DNA of 64,000 nucleotides from a virus. The stretch spans positions 62,001 through 126,000 of the IMG/VR virus record IMGVR_UViG_3300035180_001778. One strand, given 5' to 3'. The notes beneath the pieces were generated by a model, which was not told where the DNA came from, did no database searches, and saw only the letters and a program-made list of their open reading frames with translations. Position 1 is the first letter of the stretch. Every line of letters begins with the position of its first letter. The position numbers and the translations under genes were made by a program. Positions 15,343 to 22,416 of this stretch are shown here, piece after piece.

Positions 15343-15809
15343 CCGAGCATCTCCTTCGGGATGTTCCACGCACTCATGTACCCCACAGCCCGATCAAGAC
15401 GCAGCTTGAATTCAGCCTCGTCTACCTCACTCATGACCGGATCCCCGTGAGCATGCCTGTACCACTTCTGGTATGTGTCCAGCCTCTCGGGGACACCTTT
15501 CCAAGAACCAGGGAAGCCCTCATCAGAGCAGAGGCCCTGGAAGTACTCCGCCAGTGATTCCTGAATGTACCCCGGAGCCCATTCCGTCAGCGGCCATGAC
15601 GCAGGGCGAAGGCTGATCCTTCGAGGATTCCTCAGCTCAACCGTCAGGCTGAGAGCCCCTTGCAGCTCGATCACCCACCACTCATTCCCGTTGTAGGTGA
15701 CGGTGACCTTGTCACCCCACTTCCTCTGAACGAGCTGAATGAGGAAGTGGTTGATCTTCCCCGCGCTGAATCGACCTCCAGCAACAGTCACGAAAGCGTT
15801 GTTGGACAT
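15339..15809 (-). CDS. Hypothetical protein, 156 aa
   Basis: The start MSNNAFVTVAGGRFSAGKIN is fixed by a TGATG overlap with the previous gene. It has a beta-rich first half (VTVTYNGNEWWVIELQG) and a second half with many aromatic residues (YQKWYRHAHGD). No domain recognised. Soluble, no cysteine cluster apart from one residue. Confidence 0.65.
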   Translation of the reverse strand: MSNNAFVTVAGGRFSAGKINHFLIQLVQRKWGDKVTVTYNGNEWWVIELQGALSLTVELRNPRRISLRPASWPLTEWAPGYIQESLAEYFQGLCSDEGFPGSWKGVPERLDTYQKWYRHAHGDPVMSEVDEAEFKLRLDRAVGYMSAWNIPKEMLG

Positions 15810-16116
15810 CAGAAGGTCACCCAGTCGGGCTTGGGTTTCGGGATGTGGCCTGCCCACAGAGGCCCCGTACCGTAGTACCGTTCGAGGACTTTACCACAGA
15901 CGGCACAGGAGAAGAGACGATGCGTGTTCGGTTTATTGAACCGAGCGGCCCACCCATCCCAAGCGAGGTCCCGCATGCAGACCGGCGTGTGCTCGCGACC
16001 CTCATGGCCGCCGCACCAACGCTTCTTGTCCTTCTTTGCAGGGATCGACCGAGGAGCATCAGGCCGGGAGCTTGACGCTCTGCCTTCTTCGCCGCCAGCT
16101 CTTCCTTGTAGCTCAT
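15809..16116 (-). CDS. Small zinc-binding protein, apparent frameshift
   Basis: ATG 16116 overlaps the previous stop as ATGA and gives MSYKEELAAKKAERQAP. This frame then degrades, while the -1 frame reads DAPRSIPAKKDKKRWCGGHE and ends with a Cys/His-rich domain (WCGGHEGREHTPVC, then FSCAVCGK). The two join if one base is missing at the GGG run 16066-16068 (CCC on the coding strand). The joined product, about 102 aa, looks like a single zinc-ribbon protein. Function unknown. Confidence 0.55.
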
Positions 16117-16496
16117 CGTCGGGTCTTCTTCCTGACCAGCTCGTACTCGCCCTCGAAGAGTTCTTCGACGAACGCACGGCGGTTGTCTTCGTTTCCGAGG
16201 AGCGCGGGGCCGTAGATGCAGTTGAGCTTCTCGGCGAGGTACGTCAGGTTGTGAGGGTGGACCGGAAGTGCCTGCCCCGAGTGGGTATTGGCCATCGTGA
16301 AGTCTTGGCCGGCGCTCTGGGCTCTTTCGCAGACCTGTATGAACTCGTTCATCAGCCCGTTGAACTCGATGAAGGCGTGGACGCCCGTCCCCACTGCATC
16401 CCTGTAGTAGGTGCCCGACGCGAGCTTCATCTTGAGGATCATCACCGCCCGCTGTTCGGGGGTGTAGGCGTCGGGATCGGACGGGGGATTCTTCAT
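16113..16496 (-). CDS. Hypothetical protein, 127 aa
   Basis: Starts MKNPPSDPDAYTPEQRAVMI. It is mostly helical (ILKMKLASGTYYRDAVGTG, then FIEFNGLMNEFIQVCERAQS) and ends in a basic KKTRR. No domain recognised. GGTGTA lies exactly 16 nt before the ATG, and no purine-rich ribosome site is obvious, which makes this one of the cleaner examples of the motif. Confidence 0.7.
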   Translation of the reverse strand: MKNPPSDPDAYTPEQRAVMILKMKLASGTYYRDAVGTGVHAFIEFNGLMNEFIQVCERAQSAGQDFTMANTHSGQALPVHPHNLTYLAEKLNCIYGPALLGNEDNRRAFVEELFEGEYELVRKKTRR

Positions 16497-16506
16497 GGAG
16501 TCCTAA

Positions 16507-16512
16507 TACACC
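16507..16512 (-). promoter_or_regulatory. TGTA start-site motif
   Basis: GGTGTA, 16 nt upstream of ATG 16496. Confidence 0.5.
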
Positions 16513-16517
16513 AGGAC

Positions 16518-16985
16518 CTACCCGATATCCTCTTCCTCGTCATTCTGATTGAGGATCGCCGCCACATTTGAAGGGTGATACTTCAAGCAGGCCGCACAGA
16601 GAAGCGTACCCCCAAAAGGACGGACTTCTGCCGCTCGGGCACTGCACTGGCTTTTTCGATGCCCTGCCGTACAGGTGACGCACAGGCATCGAACCTTCGG
16701 GATCTTCTGCCCGTTAGTGTAGAAAGAGAGGTCTTGGAAGGCGAGGCCGATGTTCCGGTAGCTGTGCAAGAGCTGTTGCGCCGCCGAGTCGTAGGACTCG
16801 GTGCTGCCCGTGCTGCAAATCTGGAAGAGCACCGAGTTCTGCTCGTTCTCTGCGAACATGACAATTCGCACGATGTAGTGATCCCCGGCAGAATTGAGGA
16901 TCGCCCCCACGCGGGCCGGCTCGTTGAGGACCTGCTTGTAGAAGTGGATCAACTCCTGAACCGCGGAGGGGTCTTTCTCAGCCAT
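16518..16985 (-). CDS. Hypothetical protein with C-terminal cysteine cluster, 155 aa
   Basis: The start MAEKDPSAVQELIHFYKQVL is preferred over an upstream GTG because GGTGTA is 15 nt upstream and overlaps the stop of the CYTH gene. The first 100 residues look alpha/beta. The C-terminal third has CLCVTC, a downstream cysteine and LLCAACLKYH, suggesting a zinc site. Ends acidic (NDEEEDIG). Function unknown. Confidence 0.7.
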   Translation of the reverse strand: MAEKDPSAVQELIHFYKQVLNEPARVGAILNSAGDHYIVRIVMFAENEQNSVLFQICSTGSTESYDSAAQQLLHSYRNIGLAFQDLSFYTNGQKIPKVRCLCVTCTAGHRKSQCSARAAEVRPFGGTLLCAACLKYHPSNVAAILNQNDEEEDIG

Positions 16986-16993
16986 ACCCCAGA

Positions 16994-17479
16994 TTACACC
17001 GGGTCTTCTTGAGGGATCCCCCATTTGATGAGGTTCACGTTCTGGTAGCGCGCGTCGAACGTGACTTCCTTCCCGAGCCAGGCGGGGTGCTCGATGTACT
17101 CCGTCGAGTTCTTCAGCTCAACCTCCGCAAGCCAGAGCCCTTCGAGGTGGCCCCCAAAGCGGTCGACCTCCCAGAGATGCACCGCAGTGTACACCTTGAA
17201 CCTGACCTTCGTCAGGGTGGCCGGGCACATGGCGAGCAACGAAACTCCGTCCTTGTAGGGAATTTCGTACTCGAACTCGGGACGTTCGAGTAGACCCGGA
17301 CCTTTGACGGTGAGGAAAGCCTGGAATGCGTTGGGAGCTTCCAGCGTGGTACGAACCCGCACGCAGGGTTTCTCCGAGAGGTAGCCCTGGACGATGTTCG
17401 TCCCACCACCCCGATAGGCCTCGGGGTGGAAGTACTCGGTGGTGGTGAGGAGGAACTTGCGCTCGAATTCAGTGCCCAT
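16994..17479 (-). CDS. CYTH-domain phosphatase/cyclase-like protein
   Basis: 161 aa. The first residues read GTEFERKFLL, containing the ExExK signature of the CYTH superfamily (class IV adenylate cyclase, thiamine triphosphatase, inorganic triphosphatase). Further acidic/basic strand pairs expected of the triphosphate tunnel are visible: CVRVRTTLE, FLTVKGPG, FEYEIPY, WEVDRFGG and LAEVELKN. Small stand-alone bacterial members are mostly tri/polyphosphatases. Which triphosphate this one hydrolyses is not evident. The ATG has GGTGTA exactly 16 nt upstream. Confidence 0.85.
   Translation of the reverse strand: MGTEFERKFLLTTTEYFHPEAYRGGGTNIVQGYLSEKPCVRVRTTLEAPNAFQAFLTVKGPGLLERPEFEYEIPYKDGVSLLAMCPATLTKVRFKVYTAVHLWEVDRFGGHLEGLWLAEVELKNSTEYIEHPAWLGKEVTFDARYQNVNLIKWGIPQEDPV
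16995..17000 (-). promoter_or_regulatory. TGTA start-site motif
   Basis: GGTGTA, 15 nt upstream of ATG 16985; overlaps the CYTH gene stop. Confidence 0.45.
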
Positions 17480-17489
17480 ACGGGCATAG

Positions 17490-17495
17490 TACACC
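17490..17495 (-). promoter_or_regulatory. TGTA start-site motif
   Basis: GGTGTA, 16 nt upstream of ATG 17479 (CYTH gene). Confidence 0.5.
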
Positions 17496-17502
17496 GAAAG
17501 CG

Positions 17503-17745
17503 CTACCCGGTCTTGACGGTCCTGGTAGGCGCCCACGGGTCGAAGTCGCCCTGCATGGGGATGATGGGGTTCGAAACGATCACGGTCGTCGTTTCGTCGA
17601 AGCTCAGCTCGATGTAGACGTCCATCTCCTTCAGCTTGAGGAGAGGGAATTTGGGGTCATTCAGGGTGGCCGAGATCTCGTGCCAGGCCTTCTCCATCGT
17701 GTCGAGGAAGCGCTTCCTGTGCGCCGCCAGTTCTTCAGGACTCAC
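17503..17745 (-). CDS. Small hypothetical protein, 80 aa
   Basis: GTG start at 17745 gives (M)SPEELAAHRKRFLDTMEKAW, overlapping the previous stop by 11 bases. A helix is followed by three strands (MDVYIELSFDETTTVIVSNP). No family recognised. It ends just upstream of the CYTH gene. Confidence 0.6.
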   Translation of the reverse strand: MSPEELAAHRKRFLDTMEKAWHEISATLNDPKFPLLKLKEMDVYIELSFDETTTVIVSNPIIPMQGDFDPWAPTRTVKTG

Positions 17746-17944
17746 TGGAGAATCCCCCCTTCGAGGGCCTCTTGATGGTGTCGAGAGCCTCTTCGGGGAA
17801 GCTATGCGTGACCACATTGGCCCCGTCGAACCAGACGCATTTGAAATAAGGGGGCCTCACGTCGGAGGGGGAGGAGGCCCCCTTATCCACCACGGTCATC
17901 TCGGGACCGCCGGACTTGAGCTGAACCACATCACCGATCTTCAT
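17735..17944 (-). CDS. DUF2158 (YodC-like) small protein
   Basis: 69 aa. MKIGDVVQLKSGGPEMTVVD followed by a short insert and YFKCVWFDG matches the DUF2158/YodC pattern (GDVV.LKSGGP.MTV ... C.WF). The family is widespread, small and of unknown function, with an SH3-like beta fold expected. The ATG overlaps the previous stop as ATGA. Confidence 0.75.
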   Translation of the reverse strand: MKIGDVVQLKSGGPEMTVVDKGASSPSDVRPPYFKCVWFDGANVVTHSFPEEALDTIKRPSKGGFSSES

Positions 17945-18450
17945 AGGTCGTCTCCAAGTTTGTCCCACAGGGTAGGACGTGCGTTTATGACTTCTACAGT
18001 ATCTCCAATCCTCACAACCCCCTTGAGGTTGAACAGGAGAAGGTTTCTGGCGGCTGGCGTGTCTTGCACGTTATCAGACATGATGTACCTCCCGAGAGTT
18101 TCGGGGGTAGCCACAGCCAATTCACAGCCCTTGTAGGCTATGCGACTCCCCTGGTAGTCGAGGTCCTGCGATTCAAACCAGGTTGCAAGAGTGTCTTCAG
18201 GGACCCGAGCATTCGACAATGCCGCTCTCCACAGCATCTCAATCGCGCGATCCTCAAGTATCCTATCAAAGATCGCGACGGGCTCGCACAAGACACGACG
18301 AGCCCTGTCCTTGACTTCCCCTTCCATGATGAGAGGGTATCCGTGAGCCGGAGACTCCCCCAGCCGATAGTACAACCCTGGGTCCAAGTCGAAGTACGCA
18401 GGGACCCCCATGGGGAGAAGTTCAGGAAGGAAGCAGTCGAGAGCCTGCAT
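17941..18450 (-). CDS. Hypothetical protein, 169 aa
   Basis: ATG 18450 (MQALDCFLPELLPMGVPAYF) is preferred over the GTG at 18498 because GGTGTAG, which includes the stop of the upstream gene, lies 18 nt ahead and the longer form overlaps that gene by 37 bases. The product has a helical middle (DRARRVLCEPVAIFDRIL) and a beta-type end (GVVRIGDTVEVINARP). No family recognised. Confidence 0.6.
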   Translation of the reverse strand: MQALDCFLPELLPMGVPAYFDLDPGLYYRLGESPAHGYPLIMEGEVKDRARRVLCEPVAIFDRILEDRAIEMLWRAALSNARVPEDTLATWFESQDLDYQGSRIAYKGCELAVATPETLGRYIMSDNVQDTPAARNLLLFNLKGVVRIGDTVEVINARPTLWDKLGDDL

Positions 18451-18461
18451 CGCCCAGAGAC

Positions 18462-18803
18462 CTACACCGCGAATTTGAGATTCAAGTTTACGGGCCACCC
18501 ATTATCTCGGAGAAGATTGTCGACCGCCTCTTTTGCGGATTCGATGGACGTGTATTTTTTGGGAGAGACCGCAGAGGAGTCCAGTTGACGGGACAAATTA
18601 CCATTGTACCCGTCAGTCACATACCAGTATCGGGGTTTCCCTTCCTCCCCGCACTCCTTGACACGAACGAGGTCTTCCCGCATGAGATGGACACCATCTT
18701 CCCCCAACTCGAATAGCTGTCTACGATGGTAGTTGTGGTGAGGGCGGTATTCCCACCCTCCAACCATAAGGGCCGGGTACCTATCTCGCTGTAGTCGTTG
18801 CAT
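18462..18803 (-). CDS. Hypothetical protein, 113 aa
   Basis: MQRLQRDRYPALMVGGWEYR; aromatic-rich first half (PHHNYHRRQLFELGEDG), then KPRYWYVTDGYNGNLSRQ and a helical SIESAKEAVDNLLRDNGWP end. No family recognised. It begins two bases after the stop of the HNH endonuclease gene, which probably inserted between this gene and thymidylate synthase. Confidence 0.65.
   Translation of the reverse strand: MQRLQRDRYPALMVGGWEYRPHHNYHRRQLFELGEDGVHLMREDLVRVKECGEEGKPRYWYVTDGYNGNLSRQLDSSAVSPKKYTSIESAKEAVDNLLRDNGWPVNLNLKFAV
18463..18468 (-). promoter_or_regulatory. TGTA start-site motif
   Basis: GGTGTA, 18 nt upstream of ATG 18450; its following TAG is the stop of the upstream gene. Confidence 0.4.
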
Positions 18804-18804
18804 C

Positions 18805-19665
18805 TCAAGTACTCCTGTAGTTCTTTTGGTAGTTGCCCGCGTAAGAGGGCGTCTTCTTGTGACACGAAATGCAGAGCGTTCGACCGTTGGTCAAGTCCCA
18901 GAGGGCGGGACAGTTGAACGCATCTTCGAGGGTCTTGATACGATGCTCGTCGAGGAGTCCCGCAAGAGGTTTAATGTGGTCCGCCTGTAGTTGACCCCCA
19001 ACTTGACCACATCCCTGGCAAGTATAGGCGTCCCTCTTGAAGACATCCTTTCGCCATCGGATAGCCGGTTCGGAGTTCCGAATCAGAGCTGAGAGGCGAG
19101 TTTTCCCGCCCTTCCAGTTGGACCCCTTCTCCCCTAGAAAACGACCTCGGTTGGCTTGAGCTATTTTCTGCTTGATCTCGGAGCTATGCTCACGCCCAAA
19201 GAAGGGATTCTTCTCCCCCACTCGTTGGGAGGCGCTCTCCGAGAGAGCTTGGCGAACCTCCAGTCGTTGCATTGCAGCTTTTTGAGCTGCCACAAAGTCT
19301 GGTGTGTGTCGTATAGAATTCAGCCTTGTGTGTGCGGCTTCCTTCACCTCTTCTGTATGCGTTCTCCCATACATGGGATTTCGGATCCCCGAAGTTGAGG
19401 CACTTCGGCGGGCCTTTACCTCGGGATCCTTATTTGTGACTTGAAGGGTCTCTGAGGTTTTCCGCCGGGTCGCGTCTGACTTCGTCTTCCCGTGCATGGG
19501 GTTTTTGTCCCCAGAGAGCGCCTCGGATTTCGTTCGCCTTGGAATTCCGTAGCGCGCCATGTGGTAGCGGATCGTGCTTGCGGACTCACCACAAAGAGAA
19601 GCGATCTGCCGAAGGGACAGCAGATCGCCAAGGTACTTCTGTCGGAGGAACTCTTCAGTTACCAC
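18805..19665 (-). CDS. HNH homing endonuclease with NUMOD3 motifs
   Basis: 286 aa. Residues 1-45 form a helix-turn-helix (LSLRQIASLCGESASTIRYH). Three NUMOD3-type DNA-binding motifs follow (KNPMHGKTKSD, RNPMYGRTHTEE, KNPFFGREHSSE). The C-terminal HNH nuclease has CQGCGQVGGQLQADHIKPL, DAFNCPALWDLTNGRTLC and a final CxxC partner. This is a free-standing mobile endonuclease. Thymidylate synthase next to it is uninterrupted, so it is not an intron ORF in this copy. Unlike the other two nuclease genes here it is intact. Confidence 0.9.
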   Translation of the reverse strand: MVTEEFLRQKYLGDLLSLRQIASLCGESASTIRYHMARYGIPRRTKSEALSGDKNPMHGKTKSDATRRKTSETLQVTNKDPEVKARRSASTSGIRNPMYGRTHTEEVKEAAHTRLNSIRHTPDFVAAQKAAMQRLEVRQALSESASQRVGEKNPFFGREHSSEIKQKIAQANRGRFLGEKGSNWKGGKTRLSALIRNSEPAIRWRKDVFKRDAYTCQGCGQVGGQLQADHIKPLAGLLDEHRIKTLEDAFNCPALWDLTNGRTLCISCHKKTPSYAGNYQKNYRST

Positions 19666-19689
19666 GTCCAGGGCGTAGCACAGTGAACA

Positions 19690-20817
19690 TCAGACTGCAA
19701 CTTTGAAGTTGATGGCCGGGTGCGGATTGTATCCTTCCAAGCGGAAGAGACCCATGATTTCCTCTGTAGTGACCGAGGGATCCATCAGGCGTTCGATATC
19801 GCTGAGATCCTTGATGCTGTCATCGATGATGAGACGAGGAAGAGGACGAGGCTCTCTGGTAAGTTGCTCGCGAGCCCCAGGGGTGTGGTCGTATTCGGCC
19901 ATAGACCCATCGGGCTTGGCACAGTAGATGTGCATGTCGACCACGGAATGCCCAAAAATCCCAGGCTTGATCCCCGTAAACCTGCTGAAAAGCTCGATGA
20001 GAAGAGCGTAGCTGGCAAGGTTGTACGGTGCGCCAAGCATTACATCCAGCGATCTTTGGGTCAAATGAAGACAGAGGCGACGCGGGTCGTCCCCCACAGG
20101 AGGATTCTTGAAGACATCCCCCCCACGCGCTCCGTTGAGAATGACCTGGCAGTCAGGGCACCACGCCTCCCTGTACTTCATCCCTTCCCCGTGCGGAAGA
20201 ACCCGTCGGCCGTCCTTGTAGTTGCCGCACACGGGGTCCTCTCCCCTGTTGTGCCCGTAATGCACGTACCTCGGCGTCGGGTCCTCGTTCTGCACGTTGA
20301 ACACGTAGAGGCAGTGGCAGGGCGGGAGCTTGCTCGTCTGAGCGTTCTGGGGAGCCCAAGCCGAGACGACCATCCGCCGGCTCATGGGGTTCTTGCGCAT
20401 CTCGGCGAGCACCCAGGCGATCTGGTCGTTGAAGGTTGCCCAGACGCCCTGGGGGAGCTGAAAGCCGCCAGGGGTGTTTTCGAACATCGTCTGATTGTAT
20501 GTGTGAACCGGGAAGTTGCGCCAGAAGTTCCCATAGGCGCTCGGGACCTTGCCCGTGACGGGGTCGGCCCATGCGTCCCAGAACTTGCACCCGTGGCGCT
20601 TGAGGATCGCGATGTCCGTCTGGCCCGATAGGAACCACAACATTTCAACAACGATATGAACCCAGTTGACCTTTTTCGTCGTGAGAAGGGGGAAGCCCTC
20701 ACTCAAGTCGACCTCGTAGTAATACCCAAATGTGCTCAACGTATCCACACCAGTACGGTTTTCCTTCCTGGTCCCGTTGCTGAGCACATGGTTCACCGCG
20801 TCGAGGTATTGCTTCAC
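19690..20817 (-). CDS. thyA: Thymidylate synthase (ThyA-type) with a cysteine-rich insertion
   Basis: 375 aa from the GTG at 20817, which overlaps the previous stop as GTGA. It converts dUMP to dTMP. Core motifs: RTGVDT (21-26), NWVHIVVEMLWFLSG, catalytic Cys167 in LPPCHCLY, QRSLDVMLGAPYNLASYA (about 254-271) and DMHIYC. The asparagine in PYNLAS indicates dUMP rather than dCMP as substrate. Between YVFNV and LCLHLTQRS lies an insertion of about 70 residues (176-247) with Cys197, Cys220 and Cys223, which E. coli ThyA replaces with a short turn. Pairs with the DHFR at 14576-15187. Confidence 0.92.
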   Translation of the reverse strand: MKQYLDAVNHVLSNGTRKENRTGVDTLSTFGYYYEVDLSEGFPLLTTKKVNWVHIVVEMLWFLSGQTDIAILKRHGCKFWDAWADPVTGKVPSAYGNFWRNFPVHTYNQTMFENTPGGFQLPQGVWATFNDQIAWVLAEMRKNPMSRRMVVSAWAPQNAQTSKLPPCHCLYVFNVQNEDPTPRYVHYGHNRGEDPVCGNYKDGRRVLPHGEGMKYREAWCPDCQVILNGARGGDVFKNPPVGDDPRRLCLHLTQRSLDVMLGAPYNLASYALLIELFSRFTGIKPGIFGHSVVDMHIYCAKPDGSMAEYDHTPGAREQLTREPRPLPRLIIDDSIKDLSDIERLMDPSVTTEEIMGLFRLEGYNPHPAINFKVAV

Positions 20818-20984
20818 GATTCCATTCTTTCGCGTTCGTGAGGGCACATTCCGTAGAATCCGCGTGCCATGTTGCAGTTGTGGCAGAGAACCCGGAATCC
20901 TCCCGGGAGCCCTTGCCAGTAATTGAAAGAAGATCCACTTCGGACCTTGTCTTTCTTCCTTTGCTGGTTCCGGCGTCTTCTCAT
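20814..20984 (-). CDS. Small endonuclease VII/HNH-like zinc protein, 56 aa
   Basis: Starts MRRRRNQQRKKDKVRSGSSF and ends with GFRVLCHNCNMARGFYGMCP followed by HERERMES. LCHNCN...G.CPH is the C-terminal half of many phage HNH/endonuclease VII-like proteins, but the D-H/N catalytic front part is missing, so this is either a truncated nuclease or a small DNA-binding protein. The ATG sits at the end of a 9-bp hairpin stem and has GGTGTA 16 nt upstream. The stop is coupled to thyA (GTGA). Confidence 0.65.
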   Translation of the reverse strand: MRRRRNQQRKKDKVRSGSSFNYWQGLPGGFRVLCHNCNMARGFYGMCPHERERMES

Positions 20985-21006
20985 CCGGTGCGTCTACACC
21001 GGATGA
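20983..21006. promoter_or_regulatory. Inverted repeat enclosing a start codon
   Basis: Perfect 9-bp arms (CATCCGGTG and CACCGGATG) around a 6-nt loop. On the minus strand the right-hand arm contains the ATG of the 56-aa gene and the left-hand arm contains its GGTGTA motif. A hairpin here could hide the start codon or act in transcription. No T-run follows, so it is not a standard terminator. Confidence 0.5.
20995..21000 (-). promoter_or_regulatory. TGTA start-site motif
   Basis: GGTGTA, 16 nt upstream of ATG 20984, inside the 9-bp hairpin. Confidence 0.45.
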
Positions 21007-21009
21007 GAC

Positions 21010-21234
21010 TCAGTATTCTCCGGGAGGAAGCTGAACGAGTGGTTCAGGCTCGGACAGGTTGTTGACCTGGCGAACCTCAACCCGAGCTTCCCTGAGACAG
21101 GCAAGGAACCCATCCAGGTCTTCCAGTTGAGCGTTGAAGGCGTTCATGCCAGGTTCGAGGAGCAAGAGGTGCTCCGGAAGCGGCACCTCTTCCACAGCCC
21201 AGACAACGAACGAGTAAAAGCCGCCGGTATTCAT
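21010..21234 (-). CDS. Small hypothetical protein, 74 aa
   Basis: MNTGGFYSFVVWAVEEVPLP; compact alpha/beta, ends in a proline-rich tail (VQLPPGEY). The ATG overlaps the stop of the 21231-22415 gene. No family recognised. Confidence 0.6.
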   Translation of the reverse strand: MNTGGFYSFVVWAVEEVPLPEHLLLLEPGMNAFNAQLEDLDGFLACLREARVEVRQVNNLSEPEPLVQLPPGEY

Positions 21235-22415
21235 CGGACGATCTGAACCTCGACGGGAAGGTCTGTCAACATCATGCCCTTGACGTGACGCCAATCGACC
21301 CAGAGTGTGTACTCGAAGGTAGCCACCACATCCCAGCGATCGTGAACCTCGCGAGCCTCGATTGTGAACGAGTCCGGGTGGATGACGATGACCCCCGCGG
21401 GTCCCTCGATCTCAGTCAGATTCCCCCCCTCAACAGGCATGATAAACGCCCGTTGTTGAAGGGGCCCGAATTGACTTCGGATAACGTCTTTTTGATGGGG
21501 ACTCGCCAACCAAAAAGAGTCCTCCGAATATCCTTCCAGGGGGATCGCAAAGACAGGGTCCAAGTATGATATCTTCTTGGAGTTTCTTCCTTGTGCAACC
21601 ACCGAAAGCGTTCGAGCGATCTCTGCCACCCACTGAGCGGCGATTCGAGCCGTGATGGCCGTCGTCTGATGGAAGTTGAGGTTGATGGTTGTCGGATCGG
21701 CGATGTTGGATCGTCCCGACGCAACCCCGATGCTCCGAACCAGGGGTGTGAGCTTGGATTCTTCCGGATCTGTGTCCCGCAGCTCGAAGCGAGCCAAGAA
21801 CGCTCCCATGTTCCCCCGGACGCGGTTGGGAATCAAGGACGGGAGCTGCTCCCGGATATCTTCGACGATCGTCTTCCTCCCCCGTTTCGTGATGGGAAGG
21901 AAGCGCGGGTCGTCTTCGACGTGGGTCCCCTTGGCCGCAAGACGTCGATAGGTGTCTCGCAGGACGTTCGTCTCCCGAGCTTCATCGAAGACCCATTGGA
22001 CCAGGAAGCCTTCGAGAGCGGGCCGAAGACGACGGAGCGGGGTAGACATCCCCCCGCTCTCACGAGGCACGTCAGGAGGCTGCCAGATGTCCTCCTCCGT
22101 GACCTTGTAGATGGCACGCCCCGTCGTTGACGAGATGATGAGCATCCCGTCGCCGAGCTGGAGGTACTCATCGGCGAGGTAGGCCGCAGCCGCCTGGATC
22201 TCTGCGTTGTTGCCTTCGACATGGTCGAAGAGCACCTCAGCAAGGTCCGAGGCAAACCGAGATGAGTCTTGCTTCTCGTCTCGGGCTCTGCGGAAGAGCT
22301 GTTGAAGGGCAGGGTTGCGTTGGATCTCTTGCCGAGCGGCGAGAAGATCCCCCGAGGCCGGACAAGCGAGTGTCCGGACCTCGGGGATCAGCGGGACCAA
22401 AGAAGAGCTGGGCAT
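21231..22415 (-). CDS. Hypothetical protein, 394 aa, downstream of the AAA+ gene
   Basis: MPSSSLVPLIPEVRTLACPA. The first half is helical and charged (QEIQRNPALQQLFRRARDEK). The second half has NRVRGNMGAFLARFELRDTD, NLNFHQTTAITARIAAQWVA and a beta-rich end. No domain recognised. It starts within three bases of the AAA+ ATPase stop and may be co-translated with it, so it could be a client or accessory protein of that ATPase. A longer in-frame start exists but overlaps the ATPase. Confidence 0.6.
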   Translation of the reverse strand: MPSSSLVPLIPEVRTLACPASGDLLAARQEIQRNPALQQLFRRARDEKQDSSRFASDLAEVLFDHVEGNNAEIQAAAAYLADEYLQLGDGMLIISSTTGRAIYKVTEEDIWQPPDVPRESGGMSTPLRRLRPALEGFLVQWVFDEARETNVLRDTYRRLAAKGTHVEDDPRFLPITKRGRKTIVEDIREQLPSLIPNRVRGNMGAFLARFELRDTDPEESKLTPLVRSIGVASGRSNIADPTTINLNFHQTTAITARIAAQWVAEIARTLSVVAQGRNSKKISYLDPVFAIPLEGYSEDSFWLASPHQKDVIRSQFGPLQQRAFIMPVEGGNLTEIEGPAGVIVIHPDSFTIEAREVHDRWDVVATFEYTLWVDWRHVKGMMLTDLPVEVQIVR

Positions 22416-22416
22416 G

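Noticed and set aside
18805-20817. Group I intron in thymidylate synthase
   Set aside because: The thyA frame is continuous, and the HNH gene lies outside it, downstream.
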